From: Pseudomonadota bacterium
Lineage (GTDB): Bacteria > Pseudomonadota > Gammaproteobacteria > Steroidobacterales > Steroidobacteraceae
NCBI GenBank assembly: GCA_018240525.1
Contig: JAFEFN010000014.1
Span: 420,487 to 484,486, forward strand
Direction: 5' to 3'
Length of the DNA: 64,000 nucleotides
In this document: positions 52,553-62,050 of the stretch, in pieces
Numbering within the stretch: position 1 is the first letter of the stretch
How the letters are laid out: the number at the start of each line of letters is the position of its first letter
Notes under the pieces: model-generated
Databases searched by the model: none
What the model was told of the DNA's origin: nothing
Seen by the model: only the letters and a program-made list of their open reading frames with translations
Position numbers and translations under genes: made by a program

Positions 52553-53014
52553 ATGCCATCCTTTCGAGCCCGAATTCCTCCACCCGCCCTGCTGGTGATC
52601 TTCGCGCTTGGCATGGCAGTCCTGGCGTCGGCCCTGCCCCGGCTGGCCATGAGTGACGCGGCTCGGCTCGGTCTCGGCGGTACGCTGGCAGCGGTCGCGC
52701 TCATCTTGAACGTCTCGAGCTTCCTGGCGTTCCGGCGCGCCGGGACAACGTTCAACCCGGTCAACCCGGGACTGGCGACCTCGCTGGTGACCACCGGAAT
52801 CTACCGATTCAGCCGCAACCCCATGTACCTGTGTCTGAGTGTCATGCTCTGTGAGTGGGCGGTTTACCTGTCGTCGGCCTGGGCGCTCGTCGGAGTGGCC
52901 GGGTTCATGATCTATACGGACAGACTGCAGATCATCCCGGAGGAACAGGCGCTGCAAGAGCTGTTCGGCGATGCGTATTCACAGTACCGGTCACAGGTAC
53001 GCCGATGGCTGTGA
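52553..53014 (+). CDS. Isoprenylcysteine carboxyl methyltransferase-like membrane protein
   Basis: This 153-residue inner-membrane protein has four hydrophobic segments and the cofactor-binding pattern TTGIYRFSRNPMYLCLSV, then EEQALQELFGDAYSQYRSQVRRWL, which are hallmarks of the ICMT/PEMT methyltransferase superfamily. Bacterial members are mostly uncharacterised and probably methylate small molecules or lipids with S-adenosylmethionine. Length is typical for the short bacterial form. It stands alone, convergent with the phoD gene. Confidence 0.8.
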   Translation: MPSFRARIPPPALLVIFALGMAVLASALPRLAMSDAARLGLGGTLAAVALILNVSSFLAFRRAGTTFNPVNPGLATSLVTTGIYRFSRNPMYLCLSVMLCEWAVYLSSAWALVGVAGFMIYTDRLQIIPEEQALQELFGDAYSQYRSQVRRWL

Positions 53015-53124
53015 TCCGTGCACGGGAACGCGAGGACAGTGCACGGCTCGAGATTCGGCCCGCCCTGATCGATGCGCATCGGCTTGCGGTCAGCCGCCGG
53101 TGACCCGCGCCGCCGGCCGACGCC

Positions 53125-55191
53125 TCATATCGCAAGACCGGGATCTCCCTCCACGACCTGCTGGATGAGCCTGGGTCTCTCCCCTGCCCGCCACTGTTTC
53201 GCGATGTGTCTCACCCGGTAGCGCAGCGGACCACCATCGGCCGTCTGTGACCGCGCAATGGGCCGCGGGATGCAGACGAACTCCGTCTCCAGGGCACCCG
53301 CACCTGCGGTGACGACCGCGTAGCCATGGCCACCCATGTCGACGAACTCCAGATGAGGCGCGTTGTCCGGGTTGCTCCGCGCGTGAGCGGCCTGGAGGTT
53401 GCCGGTGCGCGCGTACTCGAGCGCGCTTCGCACGCCGTGCTTCAGGGTCAGGTTGACGGTCGACTCGTACCTGCCCGGCTCGCGTTCGCTCACGAACAGG
53501 GGCCTGAGGGGATGGTCCTTCAGGCGATGCTCGTTCGCCTCCGCCATGCCAAGGGCTGAAATCGAGCCACAGATGAACGCCACGCCGACCGGCTCGAAAG
53601 CCTTCGGCGGCAGCGCCTTGGCCGCATACCCCGCCCAGAAGCTATGGCGATCGCCGGACACCACGGCAAAGCCAGGAATTCGGGCGTCCCGCACGAAGTC
53701 GTAGAGTTCCGCCCGCTCGGTGAGCGCAGCGCTGAAGTCACCGCCCCCGAAGCACGCGTAGCCTTGTCCGGGCCAGGGGCTCGTCAGTCCCGCCGGAAGA
53801 TTCTGCGGATCGGTCCGCATGTCCAGCGTGCCGTTGGTGGCGCCCCAGATCTTCCATGTCGCCGTGGAGGCGGCGAGCGTCCGCTTCAGCCAGTCCTTCT
53901 GGGCACGGCCCAGCACCGTGAGCGCCGGATCGTTGCGTGCGAAGTTCTCCACGGTCGCGGTGCCCAGCGGAATCGATCGCGGTGGGTTGCCGCCGTTGTA
54001 AGTACGGCCGGCCTCGAGAATCTCCAGCGCTTCCTGCGGAATCAGCTCGGGGAACGCCTCGAGGTCGAGGGCGTCGGCTTCGCGGCGCGTGGTCGGGTCT
54101 TCCATGGTGTAGCTGTGGAAGTCCGTCAGGATCAGTTCGACATGGCGGCCGAAGCGCATCGCGCGATATCCGGTCATGCTGGAGATCGCGGTGCGGTTGT
54201 TCACCTCATCACCCAGGCCGTCCTCGTCGAACCGGGTGATGGGTGCGTTCTGGACTCTCGGGCCATCGAACGTGTCCAGGCCGGGCCCGGAGGCCTTGCG
54301 CACCCGCGAGGGGATGTACTCCCACCAGGCCTGGTTGGCCGCCACGCGCAGTGCCTGCGCCGGCTCCGCCTTGCCGTCGTACTTGATGAAGCTCTGCCAG
54401 CCTTGCCACGAGAATTCGTGGTTGTCGCCGATGCAGACGAACGGAAAATACGCACGGGCATCCTGGATGTCGGGATCCGCGATGTATGCGCGGTAGACCA
54501 TCCGGTAACCCTCAAGGGTCGTCGGCACGTGGAAGTTGTCGACCTTGCGGCCATCGGGGATGCGGCCTACGTCATAGACGGTCCGGTCGTAGCGGTGTGG
54601 CACCTCGTCCGGGTACTCCACCACCTCGTAGATGAAGTCGCCCAGGTGCAGGACGAAGCCGAGCTGGTGCCCGGCCGGCGCACGCTGGTCCTCCCAGATC
54701 ATGCGGCGATAGGCGTTCTGCGCGCCCTCGTTGACGCTTTGACAGGAGACGAATGCGAAGCGGACCGTCCTGGGATCATCGGTCAGGGGCGCGGTGACGG
54801 TACGACCCAGGCGACTGCCATTCCCGTCGCTGTCGGTGAAGCGGTACCAGTAGATGCGGGCCGGCTGCAGGCCGCCGACCAGGACACGGCAGGTCCAGTC
54901 CGACTCGGCGGACACCGCCGTCTGGGCCGCCGCGATCACCCGCTCGAACGCCGGGTCCTCCGCGACTTCGACATGCAGCGTCGCGCGTGCCCGACCGTCG
55001 CGAAACGGCCGGCGCGTCCACAGCACGACGCTGCTGGGCTCGGGGTCGCCCGAAGCGACGCCCTCGGGATACAGGTCCCGCCGCTCGGACCAACGATGCC
55101 GAGACGCGGATGCCTGGGAGAAGGCCCAGACCGGGGTGGCACCGAATGCGACAGCGGCAGCAATGAACGATCGGCGGCTTGAGCTCACCAC
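53125..55191 (-). CDS. phoD: PhoD-family alkaline phosphatase/phosphodiesterase, Tat-exported
   Basis: This 688-residue metallophosphatase has a twin-arginine signal (SSSRRSFIAAAVAFGATPVWA) for folded export. The N-terminal PhoD_N domain begins YPEGVASGDPEPSSVVLWTRR; the PhoD catalytic domain contains FVSCQSVNEGAQNAYRRM, HLGDFIYE, and GDNHEFSW, the metal-site motifs of the family. The GTG at 55191 with an AGGGGG site starts directly at the Tat signal; an ATG at 55233 would add 14 residues but has no ribosome site. It would release phosphate from phosphodiesters, useful alongside the nucleoside locus next door. Confidence 0.88.
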   Translation of the reverse strand: MVSSSRRSFIAAAVAFGATPVWAFSQASASRHRWSERRDLYPEGVASGDPEPSSVVLWTRRPFRDGRARATLHVEVAEDPAFERVIAAAQTAVSAESDWTCRVLVGGLQPARIYWYRFTDSDGNGSRLGRTVTAPLTDDPRTVRFAFVSCQSVNEGAQNAYRRMIWEDQRAPAGHQLGFVLHLGDFIYEVVEYPDEVPHRYDRTVYDVGRIPDGRKVDNFHVPTTLEGYRMVYRAYIADPDIQDARAYFPFVCIGDNHEFSWQGWQSFIKYDGKAEPAQALRVAANQAWWEYIPSRVRKASGPGLDTFDGPRVQNAPITRFDEDGLGDEVNNRTAISSMTGYRAMRFGRHVELILTDFHSYTMEDPTTRREADALDLEAFPELIPQEALEILEAGRTYNGGNPPRSIPLGTATVENFARNDPALTVLGRAQKDWLKRTLAASTATWKIWGATNGTLDMRTDPQNLPAGLTSPWPGQGYACFGGGDFSAALTERAELYDFVRDARIPGFAVVSGDRHSFWAGYAAKALPPKAFEPVGVAFICGSISALGMAEANEHRLKDHPLRPLFVSEREPGRYESTVNLTLKHGVRSALEYARTGNLQAAHARSNPDNAPHLEFVDMGGHGYAVVTAGAGALETEFVCIPRPIARSQTADGGPLRYRVRHIAKQWRAGERPRLIQQVVEGDPGLAI

Positions 55192-55394
55192 GGTGCCCCC
55201 TAAACGCCCGCCACGGATTCCCAGAGGATCCATCCCGCAGGGTTCACGCGCACGAACCGTCGTGCGCGACCGCGAGCACTGCGAGTCTACACCCCAGGGT
55301 CAGGCAGCGACCCACGCGGGAAATCGGTTCGTCGCGCGGATGAGTCGGTCTGTGCCGAATGCTAAGCTAAGCCTCCACGCAGCAAGCCCACCCG

Positions 55395-56570
55395 GTGGTC
55401 ACAGTGAAACGATTGCCGCGCCGGATGGCGCATCTCCTCATCGATCGCCTGTCCGCCGTCACGGTCGTCATGGTCAGTGCACTCGTGGTGCTGGGCACCG
55501 TCGGCGACTGCCGAGCGGCCGAGGCCAGCGGCCGCCGCAAGGTCATCATCGACCAGGATGCCTATGGCCCTGCCGGATCGAACCTCCAGGCGATCCTCAT
55601 GCTGCTGCAGTCGAAGGACGTCGAGGTCCTCGGCATCACGGTCCCGAGCGGCGACGGGTGGCGCGACGAAGAGGTCAGCCACACGCTGCGGCTCCTCGAG
55701 ATCGCGCAGCGCACCGAGATCCCCGTCGTCCCCGGGGCGGTCTTCCCGCTGGTCAATACGCCCGAGCGTACCAAGCGCTGGGAGGCCCTCTACGGCTCGC
55801 TCTTCTACAAGGGGGCCTGGACCGAATCCTGGCCCGACGAAGGTGCCGTGCGCCGCACTCCCTATCACGCGGATCCCTACCTGGTGCCGGTCTCCCCGGC
55901 CGGCCAGCCGAAGATCCAGCCCGCGCACGAGACCGCCTTCAGCTTCCTGTCGCGCAAGGTGCACGAGTTCCCTGGCCAGGTGAGCATCATCTGCGCCGGC
56001 CCGCTGACCGACATCGCCATCACCGCCCGGATGGATCCGCAGTTCTCGTCCCTGGTGAAGGAGATCGTCTTCATGGGCGGCAGCTTCAATCCGCAGCCCG
56101 CGGACAACCCGTTCGCCGCGGAATACGTGAACGCGACACGGCGGGAGTTCAACATGCGCTTCGACCCCGAAGCGGCATCGATCGTGCTCCACGAGCCGTG
56201 GAAGAAGATCACCGAGGTACCGATCGACCCGACGACCCGGACCTTCTTCCGGGCCGAGTTGATTCGTGACCTCGCCAAGGGCAAGGCCCCCTTCGACGAC
56301 TACCTCGCCAAGTTCGGCCAGTCCTACCCGATGTGGGACGAAGCGACGGTGGCGGTATGGCTCGACCCCTCGATCGTCACCCGCGCGAAGACCCTGCTGG
56401 TGGATGTCGATACCAGCTTCACGGCCGGCAATGGCAACACCCTGAGTTGGGGAACCAACGAGGGTCCGGGCCTGGGCGAACGCCCCGTCAACGTGGTCTT
56501 CGAGGTCGACGTGCCGCGGCTCGAGCAGATGACCCTGGCGCTCCTGGAAGCGCCGACACCGCCGCACTGA
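55395..56570 (+). CDS. Exported nucleoside hydrolase-like protein
   Basis: This protein of about 391 residues belongs to the inosine-uridine nucleoside N-ribohydrolase fold. A hydrophobic N-terminal segment (VTVVMVSALVVLGTVG) suggests export or anchoring. The calcium-binding motif is a variant: D53-Q-D55 is kept, but the second pair of aspartates (usual DxDxxxDD) is replaced by GSN. VLGITVPSGD and MWDEATVAVWLDP match conserved family positions, the latter with the distal metal Asp. Start is uncertain: GTG 55395, GTG 55404 or an ATG at 55425 are possible. It is convergent with the aldehyde dehydrogenase gene, six bases away. Confidence 0.78.
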   Translation: MVTVKRLPRRMAHLLIDRLSAVTVVMVSALVVLGTVGDCRAAEASGRRKVIIDQDAYGPAGSNLQAILMLLQSKDVEVLGITVPSGDGWRDEEVSHTLRLLEIAQRTEIPVVPGAVFPLVNTPERTKRWEALYGSLFYKGAWTESWPDEGAVRRTPYHADPYLVPVSPAGQPKIQPAHETAFSFLSRKVHEFPGQVSIICAGPLTDIAITARMDPQFSSLVKEIVFMGGSFNPQPADNPFAAEYVNATRREFNMRFDPEAASIVLHEPWKKITEVPIDPTTRTFFRAELIRDLAKGKAPFDDYLAKFGQSYPMWDEATVAVWLDPSIVTRAKTLLVDVDTSFTAGNGNTLSWGTNEGPGLGERPVNVVFEVDVPRLEQMTLALLEAPTPPH

Positions 56571-56576
56571 CCCGCA

Positions 56577-58964
56577 TCACTCCCCGTACGGTACCCAGAT
56601 GTTCTTCACCTGGAAGGCGTGGTCCAGGTAGAAGCGCCCCTCACCCTGGAGGGCACTGAAGAAATCGAGGCGGCGCCCGTCGTTGGTCCACACCTGCTTG
56701 AGGTTGCCGGCCGACAGGCGCTTGGTCTCGGCGCACAGGGACGCCTCACCGTAGCACCAGAGCGCATCGACGTCGTCGTGCTCGGCCAGCACCTTCGCCA
56801 GCTCGGCCGGATGCCCGGTGACGATGTTGATCACGCCGCCCGGCACGTCGCTCGTATCGAACAGCTGGTACAGATCGCCCGCCACCAGCGGATAGCGGGC
56901 CGAAGGCACGGCCACCACGCAGTTGCCTGCCGCCACCAGGGGCAGCACCAGTGACAGGAAGCCCAGCAACGGGGCATCCGCCGGGCAGATGACGCCCGCG
57001 GTCCCGATCGCCTCGTTCATGGCGACCGCTATGTTTCGGAAGGGTGGGGAGTGCACCGCTCCCTCGTATTTGTCGGTCCAGGCGGCGTAGGTGAACAGTC
57101 GCTGGATTCCCAGGCGCACTTCATCGGCGGCCTGCTTGCGGCCCACCACGGCGGCAAGGCGTGCGGCAATCTCCGTGCCGCGCTGCGCGAGATTTTCCGC
57201 GGCGTAGTAGAGAACCTGTGCCCGCTGATGGGTGGTCGCGGTGCTCCACGCCTGCGCGCGCCGGGCCGCCTCCACCGCGTTGCGAATGTCCTTGCGGTTC
57301 CCGAGCGGTGCCTCCCCGAGCAGCCCGCCAGCGGCGCTGCGGCACTCGAGGCTGTAGCCTGAGTCCGGCCGCACCTGCTTGCCGCCGATGTAGAGCTTCA
57401 CCGTCCGGTCGATCGCATCCGCTGCGGGCGCAGCCGCCGCCGCTGCCCGTCGCCGGCTGCCGGCCGCGCGCAGCGGCGGGGCCTTGCGCAGCCACGTGGG
57501 CTGCAGGTACCCGCGCATCCCCTCGCGTCCACCCTCCCGTCCGAATCCGCTTTCGCGGTAACCCCCGAAACCGCATGCGGCATCGAACAGGTTGGTGCTG
57601 TTGACCCAGACCACCCCGGCCTTCACCTGCGCAGCCACCTGCAGGGCGACATTGATGCTCTCGCTCCAGACGCTGGCGGCGAGTCCGTACGCGGTGTTGT
57701 TCGCCAGCTCGACCGCCTCCGCCGGGGTACGGAACGTCATGGCCGCGAGCACGGGCCCGAAGATCTCGGTCTGCGCCACGATGGAGGCCGGGTGCACATT
57801 CGTGAAGAGCGTCGGCGGGTAATAGAGGCCCTTGGCCGGCAGCGCCACGTCCGGCTGCCAGCAGGAAGCGCCCTCCGCCACACCCTGGCGGACCAGGCCC
57901 GAGATGCGCTCCAGCTGTACCGGCGCGACGATCGCGCCGATGTCCGTGCTCTTGTCCAGCGGCGCGCCCACCCGCAACGTGGACATGCGCGCCTGCAGCT
58001 TCTTCACCAGCGATGCGGCGATGCTCTCGTGCATCAGCAGCCGCGAGCCCGCGCAGCACACCTGCCCCTGGTTCAGCCAGATTCCGTCGACGAGGCCCTC
58101 GACCGCGCTGTCCAGGTCCGCATCCTCGAACACCACGAACGGTGACTTGCCCCCCAGCTCGAGCGAGAGCTTCTTGTGCGAGTCGGCGGTGGCACGGCGT
58201 ATCGCCCGCCCGACCTCGGTCGAACCCGTGAAGGCAATCTTGTCCACGCCCGGGTGCGCGACCAGCGCGGCGCCCGTGCTGCCATCGCCGGTGAGTACGT
58301 TAACCACGCCGGGTGGCAGGCCCACTTCCTCGCAGAGCCCCGCGAAGGCCAGCGCCGTGAGGGGCGTGAACTCGGCGGGCTTGAGCACCACCGTGTTGCC
58401 GGCGGCCAGTGCGGGAGCGACCTTCCAGGCCACCATGAGGAGCGGGAAGTTCCAGGGGATGATCTGGCCGATCACGCCGCAGGCGGAGTATCCCGGGAAC
58501 TCGCCCTGCAGCAACTGCGCCCAGCCGGCGTGGTGGTAGAAATGACGCGCCACGAGGGGGATGTCGATGTCGCGGCTCTCGCGGATCGGCTTGCCGTTGT
58601 CGAGAGACTCCAGCACCGCCAGGCGGCGCGAGTGCTTCTGCACCTGCCGCGCCAGCGCATAGAGGAAGCGGGCGCGTGCATGCGGAGCGAGTGCCTGCCA
58701 CCGCGGCAGCGCCGCACGGGCCGCCTTCACGGCCGCGTTCACGTCCGCTGCACTGCCCTGCGCGATGTCGGCGAGCTTCTCCCCGGTCGAGGGGTCGACG
58801 GTCGCGAAATAACGTCCCTGCGCGGGTGCCTTCCACCGGCCGCCGATGTAATGAGCGAAGCGGCGACGGTGCTCGTCGAGCCACCGGTTCGCGTGGGCCG
58901 GGTCCTCGGGGGCCGCCCCATACTCCATGCTTCGGAACTTCTCGGCGACGCTGGGGTTTGCCAT
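56577..58964 (-). CDS. Two-domain aldehyde dehydrogenase (ALDH16-like)
   Basis: This 795-residue protein has a complete NAD(P)-dependent aldehyde dehydrogenase domain (about residues 40-510: PWNFP 170-174, Glu269 in LELGG, catalytic Cys303 in NQGQVCCAG) followed by an Ala/Arg linker and a second, truncated ALDH-like domain (about 545-795) without a catalytic Cys segment. This layout and length match ALDH16-type enzymes. It follows deoC by ten bases in the same operon, so acetaldehyde from DeoC is a likely substrate. ATG 58964 has a GAGGA site. Confidence 0.86.
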   Translation of the reverse strand: MANPSVAEKFRSMEYGAAPEDPAHANRWLDEHRRRFAHYIGGRWKAPAQGRYFATVDPSTGEKLADIAQGSAADVNAAVKAARAALPRWQALAPHARARFLYALARQVQKHSRRLAVLESLDNGKPIRESRDIDIPLVARHFYHHAGWAQLLQGEFPGYSACGVIGQIIPWNFPLLMVAWKVAPALAAGNTVVLKPAEFTPLTALAFAGLCEEVGLPPGVVNVLTGDGSTGAALVAHPGVDKIAFTGSTEVGRAIRRATADSHKKLSLELGGKSPFVVFEDADLDSAVEGLVDGIWLNQGQVCCAGSRLLMHESIAASLVKKLQARMSTLRVGAPLDKSTDIGAIVAPVQLERISGLVRQGVAEGASCWQPDVALPAKGLYYPPTLFTNVHPASIVAQTEIFGPVLAAMTFRTPAEAVELANNTAYGLAASVWSESINVALQVAAQVKAGVVWVNSTNLFDAACGFGGYRESGFGREGGREGMRGYLQPTWLRKAPPLRAAGSRRRAAAAAAPAADAIDRTVKLYIGGKQVRPDSGYSLECRSAAGGLLGEAPLGNRKDIRNAVEAARRAQAWSTATTHQRAQVLYYAAENLAQRGTEIAARLAAVVGRKQAADEVRLGIQRLFTYAAWTDKYEGAVHSPPFRNIAVAMNEAIGTAGVICPADAPLLGFLSLVLPLVAAGNCVVAVPSARYPLVAGDLYQLFDTSDVPGGVINIVTGHPAELAKVLAEHDDVDALWCYGEASLCAETKRLSAGNLKQVWTNDGRRLDFFSALQGEGRFYLDHAFQVKNIWVPYGE

Positions 58965-58974
58965 CGGCAGGTCC

Positions 58975-60027
58975 TCAGGCGAGGGGATGATGGTAGCCGG
59001 CGGAATAGCGGCCGCTGCTATGGAACTCCAGCTGGCGCTCGATGTCGCCCAGCATGCCGCTGGCACCGAGCCTGAACAGCTGCGGCGCGAGCCAGCGGTC
59101 GCCCAGTTCCTCCTTCATGAGCGCAAGCCAGTCCAGCGCCTGGCGCGCGGTGCGCAGCCCGCCCGCAGGCTTGAAGCCCACGGCCATCCCGGTGCGCTCG
59201 CGATACTCGCGGATCGCGCGGACCATCACCAGGCCCACCGGCAAGGTGGCATTGACCGCCTCCTTGCCCGTGGAGGTCTTGATGAAATCCGCGCCGGCCA
59301 TCATGGCCACCAGGCTGGCGCGCCCGACGTTACGCAGGGTTGCAAGATCCCCGGTGCCGAGGATCGCCTTCAGGTGTGCCTGACCGCAGGCCTCCTTGAA
59401 GGCGGCGACCTCCTCGTAGAGCCGCGGCCAGTCTGCGGCGAACACGTGGGCACGGGTGATGACGATGTCGATCTCGTCGGCGCCCGCATCGCCCGAGCGC
59501 CGCACCTCCGCGAGGCGCTCCGGCAAGGCGTTCAGGCCAGCCGGGAAGCCGGCGGACACCGCGGCCACGCGGATGGAGGTGCCCTCGAGCGCCCGGCGCG
59601 CCGTCTCGATGAACTGGTGGTAGACGCAGACCGCCGCCACCTGCACCGGCAGATCCTCGATGCCCAGACCCGCCGCGATGCTCTGGGCCACCGGCCGCCG
59701 GGCCTTGGCGCACAGCCGTCGTACGCGCTCATCGGTGTCATCGCCGGAAAGCGTCGTGAGGTCCATGCAGGTGATCGCGCGCAGGAGCCAGGCGACCTGC
59801 CAGTCCTTCTTCACGGTGCGCCGCGTGCCGAGTGTGCCCGCGCGGCGTTCGACCGCGCTCGTATTGATGCGCACGCTGTCGACCCAGTCCACGTTCAGCG
59901 CCATGCCGCGGTTAGCGAGGAGCGCAGATTCCTGCACCGGCACGAGCTCGCGGCGCTCGTCGAACGGCGCGAGCAGGTCCTGCCTGCGCGCGATCGCATC
60001 CGGTGGCCGTACGGGCGAAGGGCTCAT
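58975..60027 (-). CDS. deoC: Deoxyribose-phosphate aldolase
   Basis: This 350-residue class I aldolase cleaves 2-deoxyribose-5-phosphate to acetaldehyde and glyceraldehyde-3-phosphate. The Schiff-base Lys is in DFIKTSTGKEAVN (K250), with the partner Asp in ADEIDIVI (D187) and the N-terminal MDLTTL. An N-terminal extension of about 80 residues makes it longer than the 220-260 aa bacterial form and closer to the long form seen in some proteobacteria and in eukaryotes. It lies between the transporter (18 bases) and aldehyde dehydrogenase (10 bases) genes. Confidence 0.93.
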   Translation of the reverse strand: MSPSPVRPPDAIARRQDLLAPFDERRELVPVQESALLANRGMALNVDWVDSVRINTSAVERRAGTLGTRRTVKKDWQVAWLLRAITCMDLTTLSGDDTDERVRRLCAKARRPVAQSIAAGLGIEDLPVQVAAVCVYHQFIETARRALEGTSIRVAAVSAGFPAGLNALPERLAEVRRSGDAGADEIDIVITRAHVFAADWPRLYEEVAAFKEACGQAHLKAILGTGDLATLRNVGRASLVAMMAGADFIKTSTGKEAVNATLPVGLVMVRAIREYRERTGMAVGFKPAGGLRTARQALDWLALMKEELGDRWLAPQLFRLGASGMLGDIERQLEFHSSGRYSAGYHHPLA

Positions 60028-60045
60028 GGCGCAGCCGGGCCTCGC

Positions 60046-61044
60046 CTAGAGCCGCGCCAGCACGATGAGCGCGAGCCCGCTCAGGAAGGACACGAACATG
60101 GCGGTGAGCAGCTTGGAGGTGCCCGCAGGGGCGGTGGCGAATTCCTTCCAGATGAATACGCCCCAGAATGCCGCGACCATGGTCGCCCCCTGCCCGAGGC
60201 CGTAGGAGATCGCAAAGCCCGCGGGTCCCGAGGCGATGAGGCTCAGCAACATGCCAAGCCCCCAGATCACGCCGCCGAAGATGCCGGTGAGGTGCGTGCC
60301 GAAGCCTGCCTGGAAATAGCTGCCGAAACCCACCGGGGTGCCCACAAAGGGCTTCTTCATCGCGATGGTGTTCCACACGAAGTTGCTCAGGAAGACCCCG
60401 ACCGCAAACACGAACACCGCGGCATAGGGGCTCATCTTGCCCATCTCCGGGTGTACGCCGTCTGCATACATCGCCGCGGCGACGAAGCGATAGAACATTC
60501 CCATGAATATGCCGCAGGCCACCGACAGGACAAGTCCCTTGGTGCTCACTCCCGCCGCCGCGCCCGGCAGGCGCCGGTAGGCGACGGCGTCCAGGATGAT
60601 CGCCACGATCACCAGCAGCACGCCCAGCGCCAGCAGGGGTCCGTTGCCCACGGGGCTGGCGAGGTAATTGACGACCACCCCGATGATGAGCGCCAGGCCG
60701 ATGCCGACCGGAAAGGCCACCGCCATGCCGGCGAGCTCGATGGCGGCGACCAGCAGGATGTTCGCGAGATTGAATATCGCGCCGCCGATCAGGGCCGAGC
60801 GGATGCTCGCCGCGGAGGCCTGCGACAGGTCGGCAACGAACGGCCGTCCCTCGCCGCCGCTGCTGCCCAGGGTGAGACCGAGCACGAGCGTGAGCAACAG
60901 CACGCCGATCGTGTAGTCCCAGTAGAACAGCTCGAAGCGCCAGTCCTTGCGCGCAAGCTTGCGGGTGTTGGCCCACGATCCCCAGCAAAGCATGGTGATG
61001 ACGCACAACACGACCGCCAGTGAATAGCTATGCACTACGAACAT
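60046..61044 (-). CDS. GRP/RhaT-type sugar or nucleoside transporter
   Basis: This 332-residue protein has about ten membrane segments and resembles the drug/metabolite-transporter superfamily branch that includes glucose/ribose (GRP), ureide and L-rhamnose permeases. Typical features are a start with VLCVITMLCWGSWANTRKLA and a middle GNGPLLALGVLLVIVAIILDAVAYRR. It is placed between ribokinase and deoC, so (deoxy)ribose or a nucleoside is the expected substrate. Exact substrate cannot be read from the sequence. Confidence 0.8.
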   Translation of the reverse strand: MFVVHSYSLAVVLCVITMLCWGSWANTRKLARKDWRFELFYWDYTIGVLLLTLVLGLTLGSSGGEGRPFVADLSQASAASIRSALIGGAIFNLANILLVAAIELAGMAVAFPVGIGLALIIGVVVNYLASPVGNGPLLALGVLLVIVAIILDAVAYRRLPGAAAGVSTKGLVLSVACGIFMGMFYRFVAAAMYADGVHPEMGKMSPYAAVFVFAVGVFLSNFVWNTIAMKKPFVGTPVGFGSYFQAGFGTHLTGIFGGVIWGLGMLLSLIASGPAGFAISYGLGQGATMVAAFWGVFIWKEFATAPAGTSKLLTAMFVSFLSGLALIVLARL

Positions 61045-61113
61045 GATTGAGACCTGCTCAGTGGTTTAGCGGAAATACCTGATCTTCTTGGCATGGCACT
61101 GCTTGGCGGCGCC

Positions 61114-62037
61114 TCAGGCGCGCTGCCTGCACGCGGCGTCGAAGTCCACGCGCTTCAGGAACGACTTCTGCGTCCCGACGCGGGTGGTCGACAGCGCCGC
61201 GTAGCGATTGGCACGCGCGATGGCCTCCTGCTCCGGGACTCCCTCGCCGAGGAACACGGCGAGGCTGCCGATGAAGGCATCGCCCGCACCCGTCGAGTCG
61301 ACCGCGGTGACGACGTGCGGGGGAATGTGCACGGTGCCGCTGGCATCCGCCAGCAGCGAGCCGCGGGCCCCCAGGGTCAGTACGATCTTGCGGAAGCCCT
61401 TGCCGAGCAGTGCCTTGGCGCAGGCCACCGCATCGTCGACGGTGCGCACCGGGTGCCCGCCGAGGATCTCCGCCTCCGTCTCGTTCGGTATGAAATAGTC
61501 CGCCGCCGCCAGCTGGGCCAGATCCGCCGGCAGCGCCGGGGCCGGATTGACGATGCAGCGGATCTTGTTGGCGCGGGCGAAGCGCACGGCGTGATAGACC
61601 GTCTCCAGCGGGATCTCGAACTGCAGGATGATGGTGTCGACGCCGCGCAGCTGCGGCGCTGCCGCGTCCACGTCCGCGGGCAGCAGCCGGTCGTTCGCCC
61701 CCTTGACCACGATGATGCGGTTCTGCCCGCTCGGGTCGACGAAGATCGGCGCCACGCCGGTGGGCACCCCGGGGATGATCTTCACGTGCGTCGTGTCGAT
61801 CCCGAAGGACTTGAAGTTGTTGATCGTGGCTTCCCCGAACAGGTCGCTGCCGACCCGGGCCACCATCACGACCTCGGCGCCACACAGCCGCGCGGCGATG
61901 GCCTGGTTGGCGCCCTTGCCACCGAAACCGAGGTCGAAGTTCTGCCCGAACAGGGTCTCCCCCGGCCGCGGGAAGACGTCGCTGAAAGTGATGAGATCGG
62001 TATTGGCGCTGCCGATCACCGCAATGCGGGGTGCCAT
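61114..62037 (-). CDS. rbsK: PfkB-family kinase, ribokinase/deoxyribokinase
   Basis: This 307-residue sugar kinase has the PfkB substrate motif GGKGANQAIAARLCGA, and the nucleotide/catalytic motif VTAVDSTGAGDAFIGSLAVFL with the catalytic Asp in GAGD. It phosphorylates ribose or 2-deoxyribose at C5. Beside deoC, a deoxyribokinase role is as likely as ribokinase. The start at ATG 62037 (GGAG upstream) is preferred over a TTG two codons earlier. It begins 13 bases after the lacI stop codon. Confidence 0.9.
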   Translation of the reverse strand: MAPRIAVIGSANTDLITFSDVFPRPGETLFGQNFDLGFGGKGANQAIAARLCGAEVVMVARVGSDLFGEATINNFKSFGIDTTHVKIIPGVPTGVAPIFVDPSGQNRIIVVKGANDRLLPADVDAAAPQLRGVDTIILQFEIPLETVYHAVRFARANKIRCIVNPAPALPADLAQLAAADYFIPNETEAEILGGHPVRTVDDAVACAKALLGKGFRKIVLTLGARGSLLADASGTVHIPPHVVTAVDSTGAGDAFIGSLAVFLGEGVPEQEAIARANRYAALSTTRVGTQKSFLKRVDFDAACRQRA

Positions 62038-62050
62038 GCTCAATTCTCCC

